NCBI GenBank assembly: GCA_020205615.1
Contig: CM035168.1
Coordinates: 123,651,573-123,715,572 of the forward strand
DNA length: 64,000 nt
Source of the DNA: Panax quinquefolius
Lineage: Eukaryota; Streptophyta; Magnoliopsida; Apiales; Araliaceae
Direction of reading: 5' to 3'
How positions within the stretch are numbered: the stretch's first letter is position 1; every line of letters begins with the position of its first letter. Below, one piece after another: positions 23,056 through 35,091 of this stretch. The notes beneath the pieces were generated by a model, which searched no databases, was not told the origin of the DNA, and saw nothing but the letters and a program-made list of their open reading frames with translations. The position numbers were made by a program, and so were the translations under genes.

Positions 23056-24302
23056 TGTGGACGCCAAAAAAATAGGTATACATCATCCATTCTCGAGTTG
23101 TCAATACATGTAGTACGTAAACAAATACAACTTTATTATTACAACAAGAAATCGTGAGTTTGAATACAAATATTATCTTCTAGACAATATCTATACTCAA
23201 ATAAATCCTCATCACATTTATTGATACATTATTTTACAAAATGGCGAGGACTACTAAACAACTCTCTCTAGAACTTTCATTCCATACCCCGACTCGTACT
23301 TCGCTTATATTCTCGCCCCACGAGAAGAAAAATGGAACAAAAAGGAAAAGGTGAGCTCAACTAGCCTCAGTAAAAGAATATTATGACTAAGATAATATAC
23401 AACAAATTATCGTTAGTTTTCAACAGATAAAATCTAATAGAATACAATAGACAACAAATTTTAAATCAATATTCAATGAAATAATAATTCATTAGAAGAG
23501 TTAAGTAGAGAATGCAAACTACTATCTTCTATGTATGAATTTAAAAGTTCATCGTCTCATCTTTTATCCCTGTAATAACAATCAATATATATCCGAATCA
23601 AATATTCATCTTTGCTTTTCTGTGCCAAAGATATTCACCATTGGTCAGTGTTCATCTAAACACTGCTCATCTTTCAGACTACTACCAAAGATATTCTTCA
23701 GAAATCATTCATCTTTCAGACACTACAGCCAAAGATATTCCATAATATCATCATTTAAGATCAAGATGATGAAAATATTTTTAAAGAAACGAATCCAAAG
23801 TGAAACAAAATGACAAGGATTAAGGATTAAGGATTCGTACTTTTGTTTTATCCACGTCAAAAATACCTCAAAAATAATTACGGTGGTGTATAATTCAAGA
23901 ATGATCAAAACATGGATACAATCAAAGCTAGTATCCGTAATAGATATTTTGACGAAAAGAAAATTTTTATTTTTCGATGAATAGTGCCAGATTCGTGAAT
24001 AGTGTCGATATACGTGAATAAAGGTCGTATACGTGAATAAAGTCTTGATATCGTGAATAAGAACTCAGACACCAAAAGTTCCAAATTTGATAAAAACTTC
24101 AAATCAATATTTCAACATAATGATATTGAAGAAATAATATCATTCTTTAAAAAATAATATCCCTTACCTCACAAAAGACAAGAGACTTCTAGTTAAAACA
24201 TTTGATATAAAGCTATGACTTGAACTCAGACATCAGATAAAGCAATACTCAAAGTATACTCAAAATACTCACAAGAATACGCTCGATAATATAGAGAGAA
24301 AA
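23056..24302 (-). mobile_element. Solo LTR A5, right-hand (3') part in its own orientation
   Basis: This is the reverse complement of the family A LTR end seen at 28130-29088 and 58570-59540, starting TGTGG at 23056. It carries the same AGGATTAAGGATTAAGGATT, CATCTTTGC/CCAAAGATATTC repeats and TATTCACG-type repeats. It is interrupted at 24302 by element B and continues at 35092. Flanking TTTAT at 23051-23055 equals TTTAT at 36485-36489. Confidence 0.9.
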
Positions 24303-25085
24303 TGTAAAACCCAAACTTTTATAAATAAAGATGAATTTTTTCTATAAATATTATTTTGAATATTATGGAATAAATTTGATATAATGTTATAGTTGTGGGT
24401 AATATTTATAAATTTTGCAAAGTATGCAAGTTGTTATAAAATATTCGTTTGGTCTGGGGAATATTCTTTTGTTAGGAATATTAAATATAAACGGCTTAAT
24501 CATTGGTGGACCCCATTAATGTAATTATTATCGGATCGAGAAAACGACAAAAACATTTTATAAAAATAACTACGGAGGTGTTACCGTTAAAACCGTTGAA
24601 CTAATTGGTAAAAAATACGATGAATGGCGTGAGTTGCACAAGAAGACACTCAGATTGATTATTGATGCTTACGTGAGAAGTCACTCACCTATGCTCAATT
24701 ATTGCTACAAGAATTGCTTTGATCATATCTCTTATATTATTGATTCAATTATTGTCACAAGATCATCTCGTATAATATGTTATAGTATTAAATCAATAAT
24801 TGAGACGACAAGTTATAAATGATTAATAATTGTTGAAAGATTAAATATGTGTTGATGAAAAAAAAATGATTTGTGGTAAGTTTGATTATTTTATGGAGGG
24901 CTCATATGTCATCATCTAAGAAGTCTCTTCATCGATAGTAATTACCTTCACAATAGTAATTACCCTTGTGAATAGTATTTACCTTCAATCGATAGTAATT
25001 ACCTTCACAATAATAATTACCCTTGTGAATAGTATTTACCTTCGTCAATAGTATTTACCTTCGTTAATAGTAATTACCTTTACCA

Positions 25086-25225
25086 GACGTCGAACCACTT
25101 GTCGTTTCACATTACAAAAGGCCGAACCACTTGTCGTTTCACATTAAAAGCGTCGAACCACTTGTCGTTTCACATTACAAAAGCGCCAAACCACTTTTCT
25201 TTTCACATCATTAGTCGTCAAGCCA
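25086..25225 (+). repeat. 32-bp minisatellite in LTR B (5' copy)
   Basis: Four to five units of CGAACCACTTGTCGTTTCAC followed by ATTACAAAAG. The equivalent array in the 3' LTR is at about 33272-33420. It lies just upstream of the TATA box. Confidence 0.85.
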
Positions 25226-25267
25226 CTCGCCTTTTCACACTAAGCAAAAGCTAAGCTAGAAATCTTC

Positions 25268-25276
25268 TATAAATAG
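25268..25276 (+). promoter_or_regulatory. TATA box of LTR B (5' copy)
   Basis: TATAAATAG, followed by GAGGC and a CACTTAATTCATTCAAGC segment. It is conserved in the 3' LTR at 33453-33461. Confidence 0.6.
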
Positions 25277-25499
25277 AGGCCTAGGGCTTCATTATTTTTC
25301 ACTTAATTCATTCAAGCTATAGAGAGAGAAAGTATAGAGAGAATAAGAGAGAAAGAAGAAGAGTATTTTGTTACTACACCGCATAAAGATTCAATCTCCT
25401 ACCAAATGTAAAGGGGTGTTATTCTTTCTTATTCATGAAGAGAAATCGTTGTTATTCCATTGCTTATTATTCATTGGAATAACTTCGTATAAGTAGTTT

Positions 25500-25880
25500 A
25501 CCCTATACCGTGACATTCTTCTATTATTCATTGGAACATCCTGTCATCATGTGTTTTATGGGACTGTTCCGCTCTTTATTATTATTCGTTGGAACATCCA
25601 CATGCTGTGTGTTTTACAACGGACTGGTTAAAATCTTTATTATTCTGTTGGAACATCCTGCTCGTGTGTTTTACAGGACCTGGTTAAAATCTTTATTATT
25701 CGTTGGAATATTCTATACGTGTTTTACACCGGATCTCGGTTCCATCTTTATTATTACGTTGGAACATCCCGCTTATTGTGAATTTCACACGACTGGTTCC
25801 GTTCTTTATTATTCTATTGGAATAACTCCGTATGCATGGCTTCATCGCATTTACGGTGATTTCTTTTGTTATTCCATTCT
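25500..25880 (+). repeat. About 60-bp minisatellite in LTR B (5' copy)
   Basis: About six units with the core TTTATTATTCGTTGGAACAT, then GTGTTTTACACCGGACCGG. The matching array in the 3' LTR is at 33690-34050. Units differ mainly around the CCGG and CTGG positions. Confidence 0.85.
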
Positions 25881-27574
25881 TTATTATACCCGGTTGGTTA
25901 AAACTTTGACTTCTATACTCCATGAAATTAGTGGAATATCCTCGATATTTGCGTTTCATCCAAAGATCTTTTCATGAAAATATTCTTCCGATCATTCTTG
26001 AATTTTACTCTACAAAACAAAGATCACGTTGATAATTTGGACGTTAATAATTCTGGATAAAATAATTCTTGAACTTGTTTTATTGAATTCTTATATCATT
26101 GTCATCATCCTCATGTTTATATTTTTTAAAGTCATCTCGTGGCCTCAGAAGGTGCATAGATGGACTTGGTATGATTATGACGAGAGAGACTATTCGGTGT
26201 AATCATGACCGTAATGTTACAAATGATGTGGTAAAAATCCTCATTAGTCAGTAGTGCATTGATGGATGATTGTTGGTATGATCACGACCATTAATGAATA
26301 CACAAATATCCTCGCCCGTATGTAAGACCCGAAATTTTTTTAAATAAAAGGAATTTCCTTTATTTATTATCTTGAAATAGTAAGGGTTGATTTGATTAAT
26401 GTGGATAGTTAAGGGTTAAATACATAAATATTTCAAAATAAGCAAGTGGTTATAAAATATTCATTTTGTCGGGGAATATTCGTTTTGGTCGTAGAATATT
26501 AGATCTTTGTCGGGGAATATTCGTTTGGTCGTGGAATATTCAGATTGTCGGGAATATTAAATTTACGACGCAAATGACCATGTGTGGGCCCCATAACGGA
26601 AAGCGATTGGATGAGGAAAACGACAAAGTTTGGGTGGTTATAAATAACGGCGTGGTTGTATTCAATTAAGATCGTTGGAATACCCGTTTGGTTAAAATAC
26701 TGATGTCTGGCGTGCACAAGCGAGACACCAGATTACAGACAAGATTGTTGAATTATTGATTCGCACGTAAGATGGCACTACTCAATAATTTTCACATGAA
26801 GTTATTATTCAATATTTTATTTTATTGATTCAATAATTCTTTGCGTTGATATTTTATATTATTGTTGTTCAATAATTGTCATCGCACAAGATTTCCCATT
26901 ATCGATCAATAATTCATATTATTTGAATAATATTATTAGATAACATTATTGGCAATGTCTAGAAAGTTACATCTCAAGGAGAGGTTTGGTCACCTAATCG
27001 CGCCGCCAAGAAGGTAAGAGAGATCCTTATTGGAAAGCCCCTCTTCCCCGGGAATGACTGGTCATTATAAATGTGATTACGTAATATTATTTGTGAATAA
27101 TTAATTATTGATTCATATGATAAGGAAATATTTATTTTATATGAATATAAATGATGGATTTATTTATGTGGTTATTAATGAAGGAATTAATCTTTGAGAT
27201 GTTTTATTTTGTTCGGATTCGAGGTATTAAAAATTAAATCGGGGTTTTGAGATATATCATGGGGTTATAATTTTTAATCCGACCGTTGGATTGTGGTAAT
27301 TTTGGGTATGTTATACATACATAAGTTGAGTATATGTCCACAAATTTTGAACCGTTAAAATTCACGAATGATTTGTTATGAATTTTAAGAGGTGTATCGA
27401 TTCGGAAATCGGGGTTATAATTGATTTTGGTGGAAAATTCTAGAATTGAGTGGGCCCCACTTGTGGTTGGTGAAGAAATGTGCTGAATTTTATTTCAAAT
27501 GTGGTGGGTGGCAATAGTAGCGAGGTAAAGCCATCGTGTGCAGTCAAGTCCGCTTCTACGGGCTAACATTTTCC

Positions 27575-27583
27575 TATAAATAG
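27575..27583 (+). promoter_or_regulatory. TATA box of solo LTR A2
   Basis: TATAAATAG in the context CATTTTCC...AGGGCTAAGTTAG, conserved in all family A LTRs of the window. Confidence 0.6.
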
Positions 27584-28287
27584 AGGGCTAAGTTAGAATT
27601 GAAAATCACACCGTAAACAAAGTTTTTCTCTTTCTCTCTATATTATCGAGCGTATTTTGTGAGTATTTAGATACTTTGAGAGTTCTTTATTCAAAGATAA
27701 GTTTCATTCAAAGATCACTCCGACCTTTCCTTCCCAAGTCTCGATTCTTCGAGGTAAGGGATGTTATTTTCTTCTCAAAATGATATTAATTCTTCAATAT
27801 CATTATCTTTGAAATATTGGTTGGTACTTTTTATCAAATTTGGAACTTTTTCATGTCGGGGTTACTTATTCATGAGTTCTTATTCACGAGTTACTATTCA
27901 TGAGTTACTATTCACGAGTTCTTATTCACGTAGTACTATTCATGAAAGTGAAAATGTTTTTTGTGGAATTTCTATCTTTTGGTGTTGAGTTTCTTATTCA
28001 CGATACTAAGACTATTCACGATACTCAAGACTATTCACGAATCGGCCTATTCAATTTAAAAATGAAAATTTTTCTTTTCGTCTAAAATATCTATTCGGAT
28101 ACTAGCTTTGATTGTATCCATGTTTTGATCATTCTTGAATTTTACTTCACTATGATTATTTATGAAGTATTTTTGAACTCTCGGATTGTTTAAAGTACGA
28201 ATCCATAAAATTTGTCATTTTGTTTTCATTGGATTCGTTCTTTAAAAGTATTTTCATCATCCTCGCCTTAAATGATGATAGTATTGA

Positions 28288-28545
28288 ATATCTTTCATTT
28301 TGTAGTGCAAAGATGAATGATTTCTGAAGAATATCTTTGGCTCAGTAGTAAAAAAGATGAACATGTGTTTAAATGAACACGACCGATCGATGAATATCTT
28401 TGGCCTTTAGTGCAAAGATGAACAGTGTTTAAATGAACACGACCGATGATGAATATCTTTGGCCTTTAGTGCAAAGATGAGCAGTGTTGAGATGAACATG
28501 TGGATTGATGAATATCTTTGGCTTCAGAAGTGCAAAAGATGAATA
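28288..28545 (+). repeat. GAATATCTTTGGC minisatellite in LTR A2
   Basis: Five or more units of GAATATCTTTGGCC...AGTGCAAAGATGA with spacers that hold AACATGACCGATCGATG-like sequence; unit length is about 45-75 bp. The same array is present at 3039-3270, 58737-59000 and 63385-63640, and in reverse at about 23598-23750. Confidence 0.85.
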
Positions 28546-29093
28546 TTTGATTTGAGATGAATATTGATTGATGTTACAGGATAAAATATTGATGATGGAC
28601 CTGTTAAATTCATAGATTATAGTAGATTTCATTCTCTACGTAACTCTTCTATGAATTATTATTTCACTGCGAATATTGATCCGAAACTTGTTGCCTATTG
28701 TATTCTATCGATTTTTCCTGTTGGAGACTAACGATAATTTGTTGTATATTATCTTAGTCATAACATTCTTTCTCGGGCTAGTTGAGCTCACCCTTTTCCT
28801 TGTTGTTCCATTTTTCTTTCCGGGAGGCGAGAATGTAATGCGAGTACTTAGTGGGGGTATGGAATGAAGGTTCTAGAGAGTTGTTTAGTAGTCCTCACCA
28901 TTATTGTAAAATAATGTATCAATAAATGTGATGAGGATTTATTTGAGTATAAATATTGTCTAGAAGATAATATTTGTATTTAACTCACGCTTTTCTTGTT
29001 GTAATAATAAAGTCGTAGTTGTTTCGTACCACGTATTTGGTGACTCGAGAATGGGTTGGATGGAATGGACCTATTTTGGGGTCGCACACAGTA

Positions 29094-29708
29094 GTCGTAA
29101 TATGAATAATTGTGGTCGTGATACTAAAGAATATCCTTGGTAGTAGTGTAGGGGTGATTCGATGATGTGGAATATTTATTAAAGTCGAGTCTCAATTTAT
29201 AACAAATGATGAAAAACCTTTTAAAACCTAAAAGATAGTAGACTTTATTTTCTACTTGACTCTTTTAATGGATCAGATATTCACCGCAGCTTAAACCGGT
29301 TTGTCTATTGTATTTTATCGGTTTAACATTGTTGAAGACTATTGATAATTTATTACGCATTATCTTAGTCATAATATTTCTTTACCGGGCTAGTTGAGCT
29401 CACCCTTTCTTTTCAATTTTTCTTCGTGAAATGAGAATATAAATTTGGGACGTAGTGTGGGAAACGAGTGATGGTCCCGAAGATAAGCATTAGTAGTCCT
29501 CACTATTCGTGAAATAGTGTGATAATAATTGTAATGAGGACTCCTTTTTGAGTTTGTATAATATCTAGTAGAGCGATATTTGTATTTAAACTCACGTTTA
29601 TGTCGATTGCATACACGGCGAGTTATGTTAGTAAGTTGTATTTAAATTACGTACCATGTAAGTGGCGACCCAAGATGGGTGATGTATACCTAATTTTGGG
29701 GCGCCACA
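29094..29708 (+). repeat. 5' LTR of element B, second part
   Basis: Continues the LTR interrupted at 26320 and aligns with 34480-35091. It ends GGGGCGCCACA at 29708, followed by the primer site. Confidence 0.9.
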
Positions 29709-29710
29709 GT

Positions 29711-29722
29711 TGGTATCGAGCC
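29711..29722 (+). other. Primer-binding site of element B
   Basis: TGGTATCGAGCC, two bases after the LTR end. The standard tRNA-iMet site is TGGTATCAGAGCC, so the A of CAG appears lost. The same loss is seen at 59543. Confidence 0.8.
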
Positions 29723-29819
29723 ATAAGTGTGAAGAGCCCCGAGCCTCTCATTGGTGACTTCTGTTGATGGGGGAATGCACCGCCGCACTCTCCGTAGGGA
29801 CGCCGCGTTTTCGGTGGCA

Positions 29820-32400
29820 AGTCGATAGGTATCCATTGACATGTATTGATGACCTGTTTGACCAAATTCAAGGAGCCAAATTCTTTTCAAAGATTGATCT
29901 TCGCTTAGGATATCACCAATTGAAGATTAGAACCGACATTCCAAAGAGCGGCTTTCGGAACTCCGAGACGGGCATTATGAATTCCTAGTCATGTCCTTTG
30001 GATTGACTAATGCTCCTGCTGCCTTCATGGATATGATGAACCGAGTATTCAAGGAATATTTAGATCACTTTGTGGTCGTCTTTATTGATGACATCCTTAT
30101 TTATTCCAAAAGCAGTGAAGATCATGAGCAACACTTGAGGCTGACACTCCAAAAGCTTCGTGAATATAAGCTTTATGCCAAGTTGAAGAAATGTGAGTTC
30201 GTCAAGAAGTAGCATTCCTTGGGCACGTGGTATCAAGTCATGGAATATCATTGACCCAAAGAAAGATTGAAGCTATTCAAAGTGGAAACAACCTAAATCA
30301 AATGATCAAGACGTAGCTTTCTCGGTTTAAATTGGTTATTATCGGAGATTCGTGGAAGGATTTTCTCGAATCGCTACTCCATCGACTTTCGGTGACTCGG
30401 AAAGATACAAAGTTCGGTTGGGAGCGAAGAATGTGAGAAGAGTTTTCAAGAACTCAAGAGGAGACTTATTTCAAAGACTGCTTACAACAATACCATCCGG
30501 CTCGGAGGATTTGTCATCTACTAGTGATGCTTCGCAAAGGTTGGGATGTGTTCTTATGCAACATGGAAAAGTTATAGTTTATGCTCGCCACAACTCAAAG
30601 AATATGAGAGGAATTATCCTACTCATGATCTAGAGTTGGCAATTATTGTCTTTTGCACTTAAAATTTGGAGGCATTACTTGTATGGGGAGAAAGTGGAGA
30701 TCTTTACGGATCATAAAAGCCTCAAATATTTCTTCACTCAAAAGGAACTCAACACGCGACAACGACGTTGGCTTCAAATCATTGAAAGATTATGATCATA
30801 CCATCCAATACCATCCTCGAAAAGCGAACGTGGTAAAGACGACGATTGAGTAGAAAATCATACGCAATCACGAGTGCGATATTGTCAACGTATGAGCCCA
30901 TTTTGTGTGACTTCAAAGGATGGAGATAGAGTTAAAGACTGTGGACGCATGTGATGATAAGCGAGTATACTGAAAGTAGAACCGACTTTAATCGATAAAG
31001 TTAAAGTTGCTTTCAAGCTACGGACACTGAGGGTGATGCATTATGAGGAAAAAAGTGCAAGAAGGTGCTATCTGCCAAGCAAGAATCGATGAAGAAGGAA
31101 TACTTGAGTCAACTCCGGACTTTGTGTTCCTAACGACCACGATTTAAAGTATAATATCATGATGGAGGCGCACAACACACCATTTGCAATCCATCTCGGG
31201 AGTACCAAAATGTATCATGATATTCATCATACATTTTGGTGGAGCAATATGAAGAGAGATAGATAGCGGCTGTTTATCTCAAGGTGTCTAACTTGTCAAC
31301 GAAGTTAAAGCGGAGCATCAAGTACCAAAAGGTCCATTGCAACCACTTGAAATTCCAGAATGGAAGTGGGAGCACATTACCATGGATTTCGTTCTCGGCC
31401 TTCCTAAGGTTTCTCAAGGCATTGATGCGATTTGGGTCATTGTTGATAGATTGACCAAGTCCGCTCATTTTTACCGACACGAGAAACTTATACACTTGAA
31501 CGCCTTGCTTTCGTATGTACATAAACGATTGTGAAGATCGCATGGTATGCCCAGTATCCATAGTTTACGATCGAGACCCAAGATTCACTTCACGATTTTG
31601 GGTTAGTTTGCAAAAAGCTATGGGCATAGACTTACGATTTAGCTTCTAAGATATCATCCTCGGAGACCAGACGGACAATCGGAGAGGACTATTCAAACTC
31701 TTCAAGATCTATTAAGACTCGTGTCCTTGATTTCAAGGGAGTTGGGACAAGTTCTTACCATTGGTGGAGTTTTCCTACAACAACAGCTTATCAAGCAAGT
31801 ATTGGCATGGCTCCATTTCAAGCGTTGTATGGAAGAAAGTGTCGTTCTCCAATATCTTTGGGATGAGGTGGGTGAAGCAACGTTGTTGGGACCGGAGTTG
31901 AGTACGTATGACTACTACGGAAAAGATTCAAACGATCCGACAACGATAAAAACCTCACAAAATCGATAAAAAGAGTTATCTTGATCTTCATCGAAAGGAC
32001 GTGGAATTCGATATAGGAGATCGTGTGTTGTTAAGAGTCGCTCCATGGAAAGGAGTTACAAGATTTGGAAAGAGAGGAAAACTTAACCCTCGATTCATCG
32101 GTCCATTTTAATCCTCGATCGAGTAGAGGCGTGGCCTATAGACTCGCTTTACCGCCAAATATGTCTCGTGTTCATAACGTTTTTCACATATCTATGTTAC
32201 GTAAATATGTGAAAGACCCGAACCATATTATTGAGTTAGAACCGAGACGAAATAGCGGAAGATTTGACGTATTTAAGAGGTTCCTGCTCAAATTTTGGAT
32301 AAGAAGGAACATATTCTACGCTCCAAGGTTATACCTCAAGTCAAAGTTTTGTGGAGGAACCACGATGTTGAGGAAATGACTTGGGAGTTAAAATCAAATG
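29820..32400 (+). pseudogene. Frameshifted pol of element B: RT, RNase H, integrase, chromodomain
   Basis: [22 protein letters not shown] (about 29850), [20 protein letters not shown] (about 29990) and the catalytic [11 protein letters not shown] (about 30080, both Asp intact). RNase H: SDASQRLGCVLMQHGKVI and [16 protein letters not shown] (30520-30750). Integrase: CLTCQ-type zinc finger (about 31290), then [19 protein letters not shown] and [16 protein letters not shown] (31345-31470). C-terminus: VAYRLALPPNMSRVHNVFHI (about 32125) and a chromodomain HILRSKVIPQVKVLWRNHDV (about 32310). Frames change many times, but few residues are lost, so the decay is mostly 1-2 base indels. Confidence 0.9.
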
Positions 32401-32482
32401 AAATCAATGTATCCTTACCTCTTCGACATACCAGTGTATCGCACCCTAATTTCGAGGGCTTAAATTTCATAAGAAGGGAGGT

Positions 32483-35091
32483 TGTAAGACCCTGCCTTTT
32501 ATAAATAAAGATGAATTTTTCTATAAATATTATTTTGAATATTATGGAATAAATTTGATATAATGTTATAGTTGTGGGTAATATTTATAAATTTTGCAAA
32601 GTATGCAAGTTGTTATAAAATATTCGTTTGGTGGGAATATTCTTTTGTTAGGAATATTCGCATACAATGGCTCAATCATTGGTGGACCCTACAATGTAAT
32701 TATTATCGGATTGAGAAAACGATAAAAACATTTTATAAAAATAACTACGGAGGTGTTACCGTTAAAACCGTTGAACTACCCCGGGTAAAAAAAGTACAAG
32801 AATCTGGCGTAGTTGCATAAGTAAGACACTCAGATTGATTATTGATGCTTTACGTGAGAAGTCACTCAAATATACGCTTCAATTATCAACTACGATAATC
32901 ACTTTGATCATATCTCTTATATTATTGATTCAATTATTGTCACAAGATCATCCGTATAATATGTTATAGTATTAAATCAATAATTGAGACGACAAGTTAT
33001 AAATGATTAATAATTGTTGAAAGATTAAATATGTGTTGATGAAAAAAAAATGATTTGTGGTAAGTTTGATTATTTTATGGGGGCCATATGTCATCATCTA
33101 AGAGTCTCTTCGTCAATAATAAGTAATTACCTTCGTCAATAGTAATTACCCTTGTGAATAGTATTTACCTTCGTAATAGTAATTACCTTCATCAATAGTA
33201 ATTACCCTTGTGAATAGTATTTACCTTCGTCGATAGTATTTACCTTCGTTAATAGTAATTACCTTTACCAGACGTCGAACCACTTGTCGTTTCACATTAC
33301 AGCGCCGAACCACTTGTCGCTTTCACATTACAAAAGCGCCGAACCACTTGTCGTTTCACATTACAAAAGGCCAAACCACTTTTCTTTTCACATCATTAGT
33401 CGTCAAGCCACTTGCCTTTTCACACTAAGGCGGTGTTAAGCTAGAAATCTTCTATAAATAGAGGCTCAGGCTTCATTATTTTTCACTTAATTCATTCAAG
33501 CTATAGAGAGAAAGTATAGAGAGAATAAGAGAAAGAAGAAGAGTATTTTGTTACTACATCGCCTTTAAAGATTCAATCTCCTACCAAATGTAAGGGGTGT
33601 TATTCTTTCTTATTCACGAAGAGAACTGTTGTTATTCCATTGCTTATTATTACATTGGAATAACCGTATAAGTGGTTTACCCTATACAGTGACATTCTTC
33701 TATTATTTCATTTGGAACATCCCATGCTCGTGTGTTTTACACGGACCGGTTTAAAATCTTTATTATGTCTCGTGTGTTTTACACCGGACCGGTTCCGTCT
33801 TTATTATTTTGTTGGAACATCGTATACATGTGTTTTACACCGGACCGGGTTAAAATCTTTTATTATTCGTTGGAATATCCTATCGTGTGTTTTACACCGG
33901 ACCGGGTTCCATCTTTATTATTCATTGGAACATCCCCGCCGGTGTGAATTTCACCGATTCGGTTCCGTTTCTTTATTATTACATTGGAATAACACGTCTG
34001 CATGTGATTCATCGCATGCATGGTGATTTCTTTTGTTATTCCATTCTTTATTATACCCGGTTAAGTTAAAACTTTGACTTCTATACTCCATGAAATTAGT
34101 GGAATATCCTTGATATTTGCGTTTCATCCAAAGATCTTTTCATGAAAATATTCTTCCGATCATTCTTGAATTTTACTCTACAAAACAAAGATCGTGTTGA
34201 TAATTTGGGACGTTAATAATTCTCGGATAAAATAATTCTTGAACTTGTTTTATTGAATTCTTATATCATTGTCATCATCCTCATGTTTATATTTTTTAAA
34301 GTCATCGTATTCATGATCGCATAGATGGACTTGGTATGATTATGACGAGAGACTATTCTATGTAATCATGACCGTAATGTTACAAATGATGTGGGTAAAA
34401 TCCTCAATGGGTCAGTAGTGCATTGATGGACGATTGTTGGCATGATCATGACCATTAATGAATACACAAATATCATTGTCCGTAGAAGATACATGAATAA
34501 TTGTGGTCGTGATACTAAAGAATATCCTTGGCCGTAGTAGTGTGTAGGTGATTCGATGATGTGGAATATTTATTAAAGTTTGAGTCTCGGCTATAACATG
34601 ATGAAAAACCTTTAAAACCTAAAAGATAGTAGACTTTATTTTCTACTTGACTCTTTTAATGGATCAGATATTCACCGCAGATTAAACCTGTTTGTCTATT
34701 GTATTTTATCGTTTAACATTGTTGAAGACTATTGATAATTTATTCGCATTATCTTAGTCATAATATTTCTTCTTGGGCTAGTTGAGCTCACCCTTTCTTT
34801 CATCGTTTCTTCGTGAAATGAGAATATAGTTGGGACGAGTCGGAAAACGCAGTGATGGTCCCGAAGATAGCAATAGTAGTCCTCACTATTACGTGAAATA
34901 GTGTGATAATAATTGTAACGAGGACTCCTTTTTGAGTTTGTATAATATCTAGTAGACGATATTTGTATTTAAACTCACATTTATGTCGATTGCATACCAC
35001 GCAGTTATGTTAAGTAAGTTGTATTTAAATTACGTACCACGTAAGTGGCGACCCAAGATGGGTGATGTATACCTAATTTTGGGGCGCCACG
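32483..35091 (+). repeat. 3' LTR of element B
   Basis: Starts TGTAAGACCCTG after the polypurine tract and ends GCGCCACG, where CA is expected. The next bases are the target duplication GAAAA. It contains the same three minisatellites and TATA box (33453-33461) as the 5' copy. Confidence 0.92.

Larger units (their letters stand above)
24303..26320 (+). repeat. 5' LTR of element B, first part
   Basis: Starts TGTAAAACCC and aligns with the 3' LTR from 32483. It contains three minisatellites (24935-25080, 25086-25225, 25500-25880) and a TATAAATAG box (25268-25276). Interrupted at 26320 by solo LTR A2; the remainder is 29094-29708. Confidence 0.92.
26321..29088 (+). mobile_element. Solo LTR A2 (family A) inside the 5' LTR of element B
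   Basis: 2768 bp from TGTAAGACCCG to ...GGTCGCACA with no internal retrotransposon sequence, matching 56753-59540 throughout. LTR B sequence continues on both sides. The probable target duplication is CCGTA (26316-26320) against CAGTA (29089-29093), four of five bases. A solo LTR arises by recombination between two LTRs of a full element. Confidence 0.9.
24303..35091 (+). mobile_element. Ty3/gypsy chromovirus (Tekay/Del-like), element B, internally deleted
   Basis: Its 5' LTR (24303-26320 plus 29094-29708) and 3' LTR (32483-35091) are about 2.6 kb each. It has a primer site at 29711 and a polypurine tract AAGAAGGGAGG (32471-32481). A 5-bp target duplication GAAAA flanks it (24298-24302 and 35092-35096). 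The internal region is only 2.8 kb: gag and protease are absent, and RT, RNase H, integrase and a chromodomain are present but frameshifted. It is inserted in solo LTR A5, and its own 5' LTR is interrupted by solo LTR A2. The motifs [14 protein letters not shown] and HNVFHISMLRKYV plus the chromodomain place it with Tekay/Del-type chromoviruses. Confidence 0.93.

Noticed and set aside
25510..25977. 155-codon frame as a small membrane protein
   Set aside because: It is the translation of the 60-bp LTR minisatellite. The repeats in the protein (GTS/HP and FYTG/LVKIFII) simply mirror the DNA repeat, and the 3' LTR copy is not open over the same length.
28288..28545. Array as CRISPR-like repeats
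   Set aside because: Units are variable in length, spacers are related to one another, the array recurs in every LTR copy, and the genome is plant.
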